From positions 1-55,718 of the forward strand of contig CABYQM010000006.1 of assembly GCA_902521075.1 (NCBI GenBank): a stretch of 55,718 nucleotides of DNA, read 5' to 3'. The number at the start of each line of letters is the position of its first letter. The first letter of the stretch is position 1. The stretch is from an uncultured Pelagibacteraceae bacterium. Lineage in GTDB: Bacteria; Pseudomonadota; Alphaproteobacteria; Pelagibacterales; Pelagibacteraceae. A program made the position numbers and the translations under genes. Below, piece by piece: positions 17,609 through 26,849 of this stretch. The notes beneath the pieces were generated by a model. That model was not told the origin of the DNA and searched no databases. It saw only the letters and a list, made by a program, of their open reading frames with translations.

Positions 17609-18880
17609 ATGAATATTCAAGAACTAAAAGAAAAAAGCTCTGAAAAGCTTATCACAGAAGCTGAAAAACTAGGGATAGAAAATGCTAGTACCCTAAGAAG
17701 ACAAGAAATCTACTTTGCAATATTAAAGAAATTAGCAGAAAAAGGAGAAGAAATTACAGGTGGTGGTGTTCTTCAACTATTACAGGATGGTTTTGGTTTT
17801 CTTAGAGCAATAGAATCAAATTATTTACCTGGTGCAGATGATATTTATGTTAGCCCAAATCAGATAAGAAGATTTGGACTAAGAACAGGAGATACTGTCG
17901 AAGGACCTATTAGAGCACCAAAAGAAGGAGAAAGATACTTTGCACTATTACAAGTAAGTAAAATTAATTTTGAAGAAACTGACAAATTCAAACATAAAAT
18001 TGCTTTTGATAACTTGACACCTCTTTATCCAAACAAACAATTGGTTATGGAAGTAGAAACTAATAAAGTTGAAAAAAAAATAGATCTAACTCCAAGATTA
18101 ATAGATTTGGTAAGTCCTATTGGAAAAGGCCAAAGATCTTTAATTATTTCACCTCCAAAAGCAGGCAAAACTATGATTCTACAAAGTATAGCAAATTCAA
18201 TTACAGCAAATCACCCTGAGTGTTATCTTATGGTGCTACTTATTGATGAGAGACCAGAGGAAGTAACTGACATGCAAAGAACAGTTAAGGGAGAAGTAAT
18301 TAGTTCAACTTTTGATGAACCTGCACAAAGACATGTGGCAGTTGCTGAAATGGTAATTGAAAAAGCAAAACGTTTAACAGAACATAAAAAAGATGTTGTA
18401 ATTCTCCTTGATTCAATAACAAGGCTAGGTAGAGCTTATAATGCAGTTGTGCCTAGTTCTGGCAAGGTATTAACGGGAGGTGTTGACGCAAATGCTCTTC
18501 AAAGACCAAAAAGATTTTTTGGAGCTGCAAGAAATATTGAAGAAGGTGGATCATTAACTATAATTGCTACAGCATTAATAGACACTGGTAGTAGAATGGA
18601 TGAGGTTATATTTGAAGAATTTAAAGGAACTGGAAATAGTGAAACAATATTAGATAGAAAAATTTCAGAAAAGAGAATATTTCCTGCAATCGACATAACA
18701 AAATCAGGTACTAGAAGAGAAGAACTAATCTTTGAAAAAAATGATCTTCAAAAAATGAACGTTTTAAGAAGAATTATTGCCCCAATGGGATCAATGGATG
18801 CAATTGAATTTATTAATTCTAAGCTTAAAGACACAAAGAATAACTCTGAATTCTTTAATTCTATGAATAAACCTGCATAG
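17609..18880 (+). CDS. rho: Transcription termination factor Rho
   Basis: 423 residues. N-terminal Rho domain, RNA-binding cold-shock-like domain ([14 protein letters not shown] near residue 54), Walker [12 protein letters not shown] near residue 182, Walker [11 protein letters not shown] near residue 265, the Q-loop/R-loop region [22 protein letters not shown] hexameric RNA-dependent helicase that ends transcription of untranslated RNA. With almost no intrinsic terminators seen in the window, Rho probably handles most termination. It ends 1 bp before the stop of the convergent sulfotransferase. Confidence 0.97.
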   Translation: MNIQELKEKSSEKLITEAEKLGIENASTLRRQEIYFAILKKLAEKGEEITGGGVLQLLQDGFGFLRAIESNYLPGADDIYVSPNQIRRFGLRTGDTVEGPIRAPKEGERYFALLQVSKINFEETDKFKHKIAFDNLTPLYPNKQLVMEVETNKVEKKIDLTPRLIDLVSPIGKGQRSLIISPPKAGKTMILQSIANSITANHPECYLMVLLIDERPEEVTDMQRTVKGEVISSTFDEPAQRHVAVAEMVIEKAKRLTEHKKDVVILLDSITRLGRAYNAVVPSSGKVLTGGVDANALQRPKRFFGAARNIEEGGSLTIIATALIDTGSRMDEVIFEEFKGTGNSETILDRKISEKRIFPAIDITKSGTRREELIFEKNDLQKMNVLRRIIAPMGSMDAIEFINSKLKDTKNNSEFFNSMNKPA

Positions 18881-18881
18881 T

Positions 18882-19721
18882 TTAAAGGTAACCCAATTCT
18901 TTCATCTCCTTTTTAAATAAACCTTCTATGACTTTTGATGTCTCAGGTTTGAGAAGATTTTTGTAATTATTTTTTCTTCCTAAATTAAAAAATGGTTTCA
19001 CTTTTCCTTCTTTTGAAGAATAAACCGCCTCATCAAATCCCTCGTATTCCTCTTTTTTTTGTAATATTTCAAAATTTGTAGTTTCTATAGCTAGTTTAAA
19101 TTTATTCTCATCAATATTTCTTTCTTTCTTTATTATATTATTTGTAAAATTAACAATCTTTGAAAACGTTTTATATTTATCATTTTCTAAATCCTCATAC
19201 TTTATTAATAAGCTATTAATATTTTTAGAAAGTTTCCATGAATTATAATTATTTGACCAAGAACTTATAAAAGAATAACTTGCGTAATTATTTTCATCAT
19301 TTTCATCTTTTAAATTACGGTAAATACTATTTATCATTTTTAATGCATCACTTTCATTTAAAGAATAATGATTCATCATGGAGCTTAAAACATTTCTTGG
19401 ATCTCTGACAATATAAATTGCGCCTGCTGTAAATTCAGTTGTTGTAAAACTATTTCCTTTGAATGCCCCATTTACATTGTGGGTTTTAAGAAAGCAAATT
19501 TTTTTTCTATCTTTAATTTTTTTTTGAGCAATCAACCAATTTTCAGATGCTTCATCAACACTTAACAATTTCTCGTCAAAAAATTCTTTGCTAGGAAACT
19601 GTTTAATTTTTTTTAGCAATTCAAAAGTAAATTTTCCATCATTAGAATAGTAATATGCTGACAAGAATGCCCTAACCCATGTGTTCCCACTTTTTGGATA
19701 AGATGCTAGCCAAATAATCAT
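18882..19721 (-). CDS. Sulfotransferase domain protein
   Basis: 279 residues. ASYPKSGNTWVRAFL near residue 6 is the 5'-phosphosulfate loop of PAPS-dependent sulfotransferases and YIVRDPRNVLSSMMNHY near residue 103 is the 3'-phosphate motif. It has no signal peptide, so acts in the cytoplasm. It would transfer sulfate from PAPS to an alcohol or amine of an unknown acceptor such as a glycan or lipid. It is the only gene facing the wrong way between hemE and parB and interrupts the usual rho-mnmE order, so it looks like an insertion. No PAPS synthesis gene is nearby. Confidence 0.88.
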   Translation of the reverse strand: MIIWLASYPKSGNTWVRAFLSAYYYSNDGKFTFELLKKIKQFPSKEFFDEKLLSVDEASENWLIAQKKIKDRKKICFLKTHNVNGAFKGNSFTTTEFTAGAIYIVRDPRNVLSSMMNHYSLNESDALKMINSIYRNLKDENDENNYASYSFISSWSNNYNSWKLSKNINSLLIKYEDLENDKYKTFSKIVNFTNNIIKKERNIDENKFKLAIETTNFEILQKKEEYEGFDEAVYSSKEGKVKPFFNLGRKNNYKNLLKPETSKVIEGLFKKEMKELGYL

Positions 19722-19763
19722 TGAATTATTTCTATATTAAATTCATATTGTAGCTATAACAAA

Positions 19764-21095
19764 ATGACTATTTTTGCACTTTCATCAGGGCCAGGATTGT
19801 CTGGTATTGCCGTAATTAGAGTTTCAGGTCCAAATACAAAAAAAGTGTTGAAAAATATGACTATTTCAGCGATTCCGAGCCCCAAAGTTGCAGTAGTAAG
19901 AAAGTTTATAAATCCTAAAACAAAGGATTTGATAGATCAGGGAATTTTATTATGGTTTCCAGGTCCTGAGAGTTACACAGGTGAAGATATGGCTGAATTT
20001 CATGTCCACGGAAGCAAAGCTGTAATTGAAGCTATAAATTTGTCTTTATCAAAAATTGAAGGTTGTAGACTAGCCGAGCCGGGTGAATTTACCAAGATTG
20101 CATTTCAAAATGGAAAAATAAATTTACTTAAAGCTGAAAGTATCTCTGACTTAATTTCATCAGAAACTGAAATCCAAAGAAAACAAGCTATAAAAATCAT
20201 GTCTGGCAAAAGCTCAGATAAATTTAATTCACTAAGAGAAAGACTATTAAAAATATTGTCAAACATTGAAGCCAAAATCGATTTTCCTGATGAAGATTTG
20301 CCAGATAATATTTTAAAAAATATTCATTCAGAAACTAAAAGTATCAAAAATGAGATAGATAAAATACTGAATGATCAAAAAGTCGGAGAAAGAATAAGAG
20401 AAGGTTTTAAAATTGCAATTATTGGTCCCACAAATGCTGGAAAATCTTCTTTGTTAAATTATCTATCAAAAAGGGATATTGCAATTGTTTCTGAAATTGC
20501 AGGAACGACAAGAGATGTTATTGAGGCACACCTTAATCTAAATGGTTATCCTGTTGTAATTTCTGATACAGCCGGGATAAGAGATTCAAAAGACGAAATT
20601 GAAAAGAAGGGTATTAAATTAGCTTTAGAAAGAGCAGAAAAGGCTGATTTAAATTTAATAGTTATAGAGCCTAAAAGTGTTGATTTTTCTCGCTTTTTAA
20701 AGAAATTTCGACCAAAAAATTCTATTTTAGTAATTAATAAAATGGAATTAGGGACTGATAATATTACAGAAGAAATAAAAAATTATGAGACAGTTTTAAT
20801 TTCAATAAAAAAGGAGAAAAATTTAGATAAACTTATAAATTTGATCAAAGAAAATTTAAAAAATAAATTTATTCTTCAAGATGACATATATATTACAAGA
20901 CAACGACACAGGACTAATCTTGAAAAATGTGTCGAGCATTTAACAAATTTTGAAGAAAAAAAATCCTTAGAAGATTTTGATAAAGCGGCGGAAGACTTAA
21001 GATTGGCAACCAGATATCTTGGAACTATCGTGGGAAAGGTTGATGTTGAGGAGATATTGGGATCAATTTTTAATGATTTTTGCATTGGTAAATAA
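19764..21095 (+). CDS. mnmE: tRNA modification GTPase MnmE
   Basis: 443 residues. An N-terminal folate-binding domain (MTIFALSSGPGLSGIAVIRVSG, ESYTGEDMAEFHVHG), a helical domain, and a GTPase domain with GPTNAGKSS near residue 222, GTTRDV, DTAG and NKM, ending in the conserved FCIGK. With MnmG it makes the 5-carboxymethylaminomethyl group on U34 of tRNAs. It is followed 76 bp later by its partner mnmG. Confidence 0.97.
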   Translation: MTIFALSSGPGLSGIAVIRVSGPNTKKVLKNMTISAIPSPKVAVVRKFINPKTKDLIDQGILLWFPGPESYTGEDMAEFHVHGSKAVIEAINLSLSKIEGCRLAEPGEFTKIAFQNGKINLLKAESISDLISSETEIQRKQAIKIMSGKSSDKFNSLRERLLKILSNIEAKIDFPDEDLPDNILKNIHSETKSIKNEIDKILNDQKVGERIREGFKIAIIGPTNAGKSSLLNYLSKRDIAIVSEIAGTTRDVIEAHLNLNGYPVVISDTAGIRDSKDEIEKKGIKLALERAEKADLNLIVIEPKSVDFSRFLKKFRPKNSILVINKMELGTDNITEEIKNYETVLISIKKEKNLDKLINLIKENLKNKFILQDDIYITRQRHRTNLEKCVEHLTNFEEKKSLEDFDKAAEDLRLATRYLGTIVGKVDVEEILGSIFNDFCIGK

Positions 21096-21171
21096 ACGTT
21101 GGAATTACTCGCTTTTTAAGCAAATTCAAGTGTTTTCTTGTAAATTCTAGGATCAATAATAAATTACAAAT

Positions 21172-23043
21172 ATGAAAAACGATATAACATTTGATGTAGT
21201 GGTAATAGGAGGGGGTCATGCTGGGTGTGAAGCAGCAGCTGCTTCTGCCAGGTTGGGTGTTAACACCGCCTTGTTTACACACAAATTTAATACAATAGGA
21301 GAGATGTCTTGTAATCCAGCAATTGGTGGATTAGGAAAAGGACATCTAGTCAGAGAAATAGATGCATTAGATGGCGTGATGGGAGAAGTAGCAGATAAAT
21401 CAGGTATCCAATTTAGATTGCTAAATAGAAGCAGGGGGCCTGCAGTTAGAGGACCTAGAACTCAAAGTGATAGATCATTATATAAAAAATTTATGCAAGA
21501 AAAACTCGTAAACTATTGTAATTTAAGCATATTTAGTGATCCTGTAATTAGGTTTAATTTTAAAAATAACAGTATAATTGGTTTTGTAACACAATCAGGT
21601 AAAGAAATTAAATCATCTAAGATAATTTTAACAACCGGCACTTTTTTAAATGGTTTGATACATATTGGTGAAGATAAAATACCAGCTGGTCGGTTTAATG
21701 AGAAACCTTCAACAGGTTTAAGTGAACAGTTAGAAAAGTATAATTTTAAAATAGGAAGACTAAAAACTGGAACTCCGCCTAGACTTGATTCTCGAACAAT
21801 AAATTTTGAAAATCTAGAAGAGCAGCAAGCTGATGATGAACCATACTTTTTTTCTTTTCTTACAAGAAAAAAATACAATAAACAGATTTCATGTAGAATG
21901 ACGTATACCAATCGAGCAGTTCATAAAATTATTTCTAAAAATATAAAACGAAGCGCCATGTACTCTGGAACCATAAAAGGAGTAGGTCCAAGATATTGCC
22001 CTTCTATAGAGGATAAAATTAAAAAATTTGCAGATAAACAAAGACATCAAATTTTTTTAGAGCCAGAAGGTTTAAATGATCATACAATTTATCCAAATGG
22101 GATATCGACATCTTTACCTGCTGACATACAGCAAGAAATATGTAGTAAAATCAATGGTTTAGAGAACGTTAAAATTTTAAGACCTGGATATGCCATAGAG
22201 TATGATTTTATAGATCCAAGAGAGCTTTTTTTAACTTTGGAGACTAAGAAAATTAAAAACTTTTATCTAGCCGGCCAGATAAATGGAACTACTGGATATG
22301 AAGAAGCCGCAGCCCAAGGTCTTATCGCTGGAACTAATGCTGCACTAGCCTTTAAAGAAGAAGAGCCGTTTATTTTAGATAGGTCTGAAGCTTATATAGG
22401 AGTTATGATAGATGATCTTGTAACAAAAGGTGTTGCAGAGCCATATAGAATGTTTACATCAAGGGCCGAATATAGACTATCATTAAGATCTGACAATGCA
22501 GATGTTAGACTTACAAAAAAAGGAATTGATATAGGACTAGTGTTAGATCAAAGAAAGAAGTTTTATAAAGATAAATTTAGTAATTTATCAATAATTCAGT
22601 CTAAAATGGATAAATTGATGATTTCACCATCAAAAGCCAGTAAATTTGCAATAAATATTGCAAAAGATGGGGTGAGCCGATCAGCAAATCAGTTATTAGG
22701 ACAAAAATCTGTTAATATGAGTAAAATAAGAGAAATATGGCCAGATATACCATATTTTTCACGTGAAATTGATGAACAATTAGAGATAAATTCACATTAT
22801 AAAGGTTATTTAAAGAAGCAAAAAGCAGATATTTTAGCATTTAAAAGAGATGAAAATTTATTAATTCCAGAAAACCTGAATTATGATAGTTTTTCTGGGC
22901 TTTCAAACGAAGTAAAATCAAAATTTAAAAAAATAAGACCTAAAACAATGGGACAAGCATTAAGAATAGACGGAATTACTCCTGCTGCTGTATATATTTT
23001 GTTGTCTCATCTTAAAAGAAAGTCTATTAAGCATATAGCTTGA
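21172..23043 (+). CDS. mnmG: tRNA uridine 5-carboxymethylaminomethyl modification enzyme MnmG
   Basis: 623 residues, the usual length. FAD-binding [21 protein letters not shown] at residue 10, signatures [25 protein letters not shown] and [12 protein letters not shown], and the second-half [36 protein letters not shown]. Works with MnmE on wobble uridines. A degenerate parS-like sequence lies within it at 22755-22770. Its stop overlaps the rsmG start (TTGA). Confidence 0.97.
   Translation: MKNDITFDVVVIGGGHAGCEAAAASARLGVNTALFTHKFNTIGEMSCNPAIGGLGKGHLVREIDALDGVMGEVADKSGIQFRLLNRSRGPAVRGPRTQSDRSLYKKFMQEKLVNYCNLSIFSDPVIRFNFKNNSIIGFVTQSGKEIKSSKIILTTGTFLNGLIHIGEDKIPAGRFNEKPSTGLSEQLEKYNFKIGRLKTGTPPRLDSRTINFENLEEQQADDEPYFFSFLTRKKYNKQISCRMTYTNRAVHKIISKNIKRSAMYSGTIKGVGPRYCPSIEDKIKKFADKQRHQIFLEPEGLNDHTIYPNGISTSLPADIQQEICSKINGLENVKILRPGYAIEYDFIDPRELFLTLETKKIKNFYLAGQINGTTGYEEAAAQGLIAGTNAALAFKEEEPFILDRSEAYIGVMIDDLVTKGVAEPYRMFTSRAEYRLSLRSDNADVRLTKKGIDIGLVLDQRKKFYKDKFSNLSIIQSKMDKLMISPSKASKFAINIAKDGVSRSANQLLGQKSVNMSKIREIWPDIPYFSREIDEQLEINSHYKGYLKKQKADILAFKRDENLLIPENLNYDSFSGLSNEVKSKFKKIRPKTMGQALRIDGITPAAVYILLSHLKRKSIKHIA
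22755..22770. other. Degenerate parS-like site inside mnmG
   Basis: TTTTTCACGTGAAATT keeps the 12-bp palindromic core TTTCACGTGAAA and differs from the parS consensus at three outer positions. It lies about 330 bp from the perfect parS in rsmG. It could be a weak ParB site or chance codon use (Phe-Ser-Arg-Glu). Confidence 0.35.
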
Positions 23044-23684
23044 TTGATTCGAATATTTTAAAATTATATAATGCTAAATCCACAAATGTTTCACGTGAAA
23101 CATTAAAGGAGTTGCAAGACTATTCAAGTGCAATAATTTCAAGAAATAAAACAATAAATTTGATCAGCAAAAGCACTGAAAATTCCATAAAACAAAGGCA
23201 TATAGAAGATAGTGCGCAAATTATTGATTTTGTTGATAAAAATGATATAAAAATTTGTACCGATCTAGGGTCTGGTGCTGGTTTACCTGGTATAGTTTTA
23301 GGTATTTTGATGAAACCAAAAAAACCTTTATTTAAGCTAATTTTCTATGAAAAGAGCTATCACAAAAGTCTTTTCTTAAGAGAAATGGCAGATAAATTTA
23401 GTCTAAATTCAGAAATTCATCGAAAAAATATTTTTGCGGAAAAAAATTTAACGACGGATGTTATAATTTCAAGAGCATTCAAACCTTTGCCAATAATTTT
23501 TCAAATAGCAAAAAATAATTTTAAAAAATTTAAGTATATTATTTTATTTTTAGGTAAGACTGGAAAGACAGTTATTGATAATGCGCGTGAGAATTGGAAT
23601 TTTGATTATGAAAAAAAAAAAAGTTTAACAAGTAATCAATCTTTAATAGTAAAAATTTCTAATCTAAAAAAAAAAAATGTTTAA
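23040..23684 (+). CDS. rsmG: 16S rRNA (guanine527-N7)-methyltransferase RsmG
   Basis: 214 residues. The SAM-binding [14 protein letters not shown] is near residue 78, with the family's [12 protein letters not shown] further on. It methylates G527 of 16S rRNA. The start is TTG at 23040, overlapping the mnmG stop (TTGA); no ATG is available before the conserved region. The codons for Asn-Val-Ser-Arg-Glu-Thr near residue 17 contain a perfect parS site. The gene ends in a run of twelve A (23666-23677) just before the stop; losing one A would extend the protein by about 31 residues. Confidence 0.95.
   Translation: MIDSNILKLYNAKSTNVSRETLKELQDYSSAIISRNKTINLISKSTENSIKQRHIEDSAQIIDFVDKNDIKICTDLGSGAGLPGIVLGILMKPKKPLFKLIFYEKSYHKSLFLREMADKFSLNSEIHRKNIFAEKNLTTDVIISRAFKPLPIIFQIAKNNFKKFKYIILFLGKTGKTVIDNARENWNFDYEKKKSLTSNQSLIVKISNLKKKNV
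23087..23102. other. parS: parS centromere site
   Basis: TGTTTCACGTGAAACA is a perfect match to the bacterial parS consensus, and the palindrome extends two bases further on each side (23085-23104). It lies in the 5' part of rsmG, less than 1 kb before parA-parB and about 8 kb from the putative origin. ParB (24575-25426) should bind here, load as a CTP-dependent clamp and let ParA segregate the origin region. Confidence 0.93.
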
Positions 23685-23772
23685 TAAAGATATTTTCTTT
23701 AAAAAAATTTTTAATGAGACGCAACAATTAAAGAAGGACTTAAAAAATTATAAAAATGAAAAATATATATAA
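23677..23772 (+). CDS. Possible 31-residue small ORF between rsmG and parA
   Basis: An ATG within the end of rsmG opens a 31-codon lysine-rich frame that ends 5 bp before the parA start, almost filling the gap. It has no ribosome binding site and no recognised family. It lies in the frame that would be entered if transcription or translation slipped on the twelve-A run at the end of rsmG, so it may instead be a C-terminal extension of RsmG, or nothing. Confidence 0.2.
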   Translation: MFNKDIFFKKIFNETQQLKKDLKNYKNEKYI

Positions 23773-23777
23773 AAATA

Positions 23778-24578
23778 ATGGATAAAAAAATAATTTCAGT
23801 AATAAATCAAAAGGGAGGAGTTGGCAAAACCACAACAGTAATTAATCTAGCGGCAGGACTATCAATGAAAGCAAAAAAAGTTTTAGTAATAGACTTAGAT
23901 CCACAAGGTAATGCTTCAACTGGTCTTGGATTATCCAACACAACTAATTCAGAGAATACTATTTACAGTGTTCTGAATGGAAATAAGAAAATTTCAGAGG
24001 TTATACAACCATCAAGCTTTGAAAATCTAAATGTAATAACTTCAAATGTTGATTTATCAGGTCTTGAGGTCGAAACGGCTGGGGATAGTCGAAGGGCCTT
24101 TAAATTAAAAGACGAATTAGGCCTGATTTTAAATGATTCTAGAGCACTGTATGATTACATAATAATTGACTGTCCTCCATCCCTAAGTTTACTTACAATT
24201 ATGGCATTGGTGGCTTCCGACTCCTTAGTGGTTCCGCTGCAGACAGAATTTTTTGCATTAGAGGGACTTACTCAACTCATGAAGACTATAGAAAGGATAA
24301 AATCTAATTTAAATCCATCATTAGAAATTAGAGGTATACTGCTTACAATGTTTGACAAGCGAAACAAACTTTCGGGTCAAGTGGAGATAGAGGCAAGGAA
24401 CTATTTTAAGGAAAAAGTTTATTCAACTGCAGTGCCAAGAAATGTTAGATTGTCTGAGGCACCATCTCACGGCATACCTGTCCTGATATATGACAAAATA
24501 TGTCCTGGAAGTAAGGCCTACTTTGAATTTACTGATGAATTCTTAGAACAAGATAAACCAGTGGAGAGTGCTGCATGA
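23778..24578 (+). CDS. parA: Chromosome partitioning ATPase ParA
   Basis: 266 residues, ParA/Soj type without an N-terminal DNA-binding domain. Deviant Walker A KGGVGKTTT near residue 11 with the signature lysine, VIDLDPQGNAS, and IIIDCPPSLSLLT as Walker B. It binds the nucleoid in its ATP dimer form and moves ParB-parS complexes. Its stop overlaps the parB start (ATGA). Confidence 0.97.
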   Translation: MDKKIISVINQKGGVGKTTTVINLAAGLSMKAKKVLVIDLDPQGNASTGLGLSNTTNSENTIYSVLNGNKKISEVIQPSSFENLNVITSNVDLSGLEVETAGDSRRAFKLKDELGLILNDSRALYDYIIIDCPPSLSLLTIMALVASDSLVVPLQTEFFALEGLTQLMKTIERIKSNLNPSLEIRGILLTMFDKRNKLSGQVEIEARNYFKEKVYSTAVPRNVRLSEAPSHGIPVLIYDKICPGSKAYFEFTDEFLEQDKPVESAA

Positions 24579-25426
24579 TAAATCCTTTTAAAAGTAAGAA
24601 GGGCTTAGGAAGGGGCCTATCATCACTGATCGGTGATAGTGATATAAAAACATCTAAAGAAAAAATTTCTATAAGTTCTATAGTTCCAAATAAAAATCAA
24701 CCTAGAAAATTATTTGAAAAGGAGGCTTTAGAAGAATTAAAAAATTCGATTAAAGAAAGAGGCATAATCCAACCATTAATTGTTAGAAAATCAGATGATC
24801 AAGCCGATAAATTTGAATTAATAGCAGGCGAAAGAAGATGGCAAGCAGCTCAATCAGCTGGCCTTCATGAAGTGCCTGTAGTAATTATTGAGGCAGATAA
24901 TTTAAAATCGTTAGAATTAGCAATTATAGAAAATGTTCAGAGAAAAGATCTAAATCCTGTAGAGGAGGCTGAAAGTTACAATAATCTCATTCAAAATTTT
25001 GGATATGATCATGAAAAAGTTTCCCGGTTTATTGGAAAAAGCAGATCACATATCTCAAACTCTATCCGTTTACTGTCTCTTCCAGAAAAGATATTGGACT
25101 TGATAAGAAATAATAAAATTTCTCAAGGTCACGCTAAAGTTTTAGTTGGTCTAGAAAATGCACTTTTATTAGCAGATAAAATAATTAAAAAAAAACTGTC
25201 TGTAAGGCAATTAGAAAGTTTAGTTAGACTTTTTAAAAATGGATCTAACAAATCTTTCAAGTCAAAGGACTCAAATATAATCTCAACGGAAAACGATTTA
25301 TCTGAGAAAATTGGCATGAGGGTTATTCTAAATAACAAAAAAAATAATTCTGGAACGTTATCAATTGAGTATAAAGGAATTGATCAGCTTGATAGGCTAA
25401 TTGACGTTATAAAGAAAAATTATTAG
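24575..25426 (+). CDS. parB: Chromosome partitioning protein ParB
   Basis: 283 residues. The N-terminal KGLGRGLSSLIGD would contact ParA, the CTP-binding region has GERRWQAAQSAG near residue 90 and ENVQRKDLNPVEEAE near residue 118, and the helix-turn-helix KVSRFIGKSRSHISNSIRLL near residue 150 should bind parS. A dimerisation domain ends the protein. Its TAG interlocks by 4 bases with the holA stop on the other strand. Confidence 0.97.
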   Translation: MINPFKSKKGLGRGLSSLIGDSDIKTSKEKISISSIVPNKNQPRKLFEKEALEELKNSIKERGIIQPLIVRKSDDQADKFELIAGERRWQAAQSAGLHEVPVVIIEADNLKSLELAIIENVQRKDLNPVEEAESYNNLIQNFGYDHEKVSRFIGKSRSHISNSIRLLSLPEKILDLIRNNKISQGHAKVLVGLENALLLADKIIKKKLSVRQLESLVRLFKNGSNKSFKSKDSNIISTENDLSEKIGMRVILNNKKNNSGTLSIEYKGIDQLDRLIDVIKKNY

Positions 25427-26400
25427 TAATTAACTATAAAATCAGAGACTAAGTTTAAGGAATTTTTAGAATTACTTTTTACCAACGTTTCTACTTCATT
25501 TATTTCATACATTTTGGTCTTCAAGTCTTTTAATTTCCATGTATTTGCTTGCCTTTTTACAACTTCTTTATCTTTCCAAAAAATTGGTGGTTTTGTTTTA
25601 GAAATAACATCATCGAGATTTTTATTTTTTTTATAATTTTCCAATATATTTAGTAATCTTTTAGATTTATTTAAAATTGTTCTTAAAATTAAAATACAAT
25701 CATCATCCGAATAGTTATTTTCATTTAGAATCTTAATTATATTTTTTTTATTTTTACTAAGATAATTATCAGCTAATTCACTTACGCCAAAATTTTCTGC
25801 TAAATTAGATAGTTTTTTTACCACTTCAAAAGTAATTTCTTTATTAGAGTGTGAATAATTAAAGATTTTACTCAATTCTTTTTTTAAATTTTCTCTACTC
25901 CCACTTGATCTTCCTACTAGAAGGTTAATAGATTCGCTAGATAGTTTTATCTTATTTTTATTTAAATACTCATTAGCTAGTGAGCTTAATGTTCTAGTAT
26001 CATCTTCATAAAAAGGAATTATTGCAAGTTTTTTACTTTTCTCAAAAAAAATTCGCAATTTTGATCTTTTTTCAAGCAATCCAGTTTTTAATATAATTAC
26101 AATATCCTCGATATTTCTATCTGATATTTCTTCAATATATTTTAGTATTTTTTCTCCCACCCTGGAGATTATTAATAATTTTTTTTCGTCAAATAACGAT
26201 TTTGTTAATATTTCTGAAGATATCGTATCATAACTATTTATAAACTCGTTTTCATCGTATTTATTTATTGATCCCTTAAAACCAGCAATAAAAGTTTTTT
26301 CTACTGTTTCATTCTGCAAACCTTCATTTTTTCCATAAAGAAGTATTATGCTACGTCCTTCTAAATTAGATTTATTTGCCTCATAAGATTTAATAATCAT
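25423..26400 (-). CDS. holA: DNA polymerase III delta subunit
   Basis: 325 residues, weakly conserved as usual for HolA. The N-terminal region IILLYGKNEGL matches the degenerate ATPase fold start, and the middle holds DDTRTLSSLANEYLNKNKIKLS and LVGRSSGSRENLKKELSKI, characteristic of delta. It opens the beta clamp within the clamp loader. Position after lptE and leuS is the alphaproteobacterial order and strengthens the call. Overlaps the lptE stop by 4 bases. Confidence 0.9.
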   Translation of the reverse strand: MIIKSYEANKSNLEGRSIILLYGKNEGLQNETVEKTFIAGFKGSINKYDENEFINSYDTISSEILTKSLFDEKKLLIISRVGEKILKYIEEISDRNIEDIVIILKTGLLEKRSKLRIFFEKSKKLAIIPFYEDDTRTLSSLANEYLNKNKIKLSSESINLLVGRSSGSRENLKKELSKIFNYSHSNKEITFEVVKKLSNLAENFGVSELADNYLSKNKKNIIKILNENNYSDDDCILILRTILNKSKRLLNILENYKKNKNLDDVISKTKPPIFWKDKEVVKRQANTWKLKDLKTKMYEINEVETLVKSNSKNSLNLVSDFIVNY

Positions 26401-26849
26401 TTATTTAAAGTTTTGATACCAAAAAGTATATCTTGAGAAATACTATCACTTAAATTATTTATTAAATTATCTTCATATTGTGAAAGCTCATATTTATCTT
26501 TAATACTATTATAAGTTATTTGCTTATTAATTTGGTCTTCTATAATTTTTTTTCCATTATGATCTACTTGGTATTCTAAATTTATAATAAGTTTGTAGAT
26601 TTTTGGATCACCTTTGGTATCAGATGTTACTATTTCTTTTCTTTTAAAAGTTTTAAAATATAAATTATAATTTTTATCTCCATTTGTATTATTTTTTAAA
26701 AATTTTTTAATTGAATTGTTGATTTTCACATCACCTTCTGAAGTTATTTCTTCAAATTTAAAGTTATAATTTTTATTTAGATAAACTGGTTCGTAAGCGC
26801 ACGATTGCAATAGAAGAATTATTGCAAAGAATTTAAATATATTATTCAT
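26397..26849 (-). CDS. lptE: LPS-assembly lipoprotein LptE-like
   Basis: 150 residues with a lipoprotein signal ([11 protein letters not shown], Cys at residue 16) followed by AYEPVY, as in alphaproteobacterial LptE, and a beta-strand-rich remainder including [15 protein letters not shown]. LptE plugs LptD in the outer membrane during LPS insertion. Sequence conservation is low; lipobox, size and place between leuS and holA carry the call. It overlaps the leuS end by 8 bases. Confidence 0.85.
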   Translation of the reverse strand: MNNIFKFFAIILLLQSCAYEPVYLNKNYNFKFEEITSEGDVKINNSIKKFLKNNTNGDKNYNLYFKTFKRKEIVTSDTKGDPKIYKLIINLEYQVDHNGKKIIEDQINKQITYNSIKDKYELSQYEDNLINNLSDSISQDILFGIKTLNK

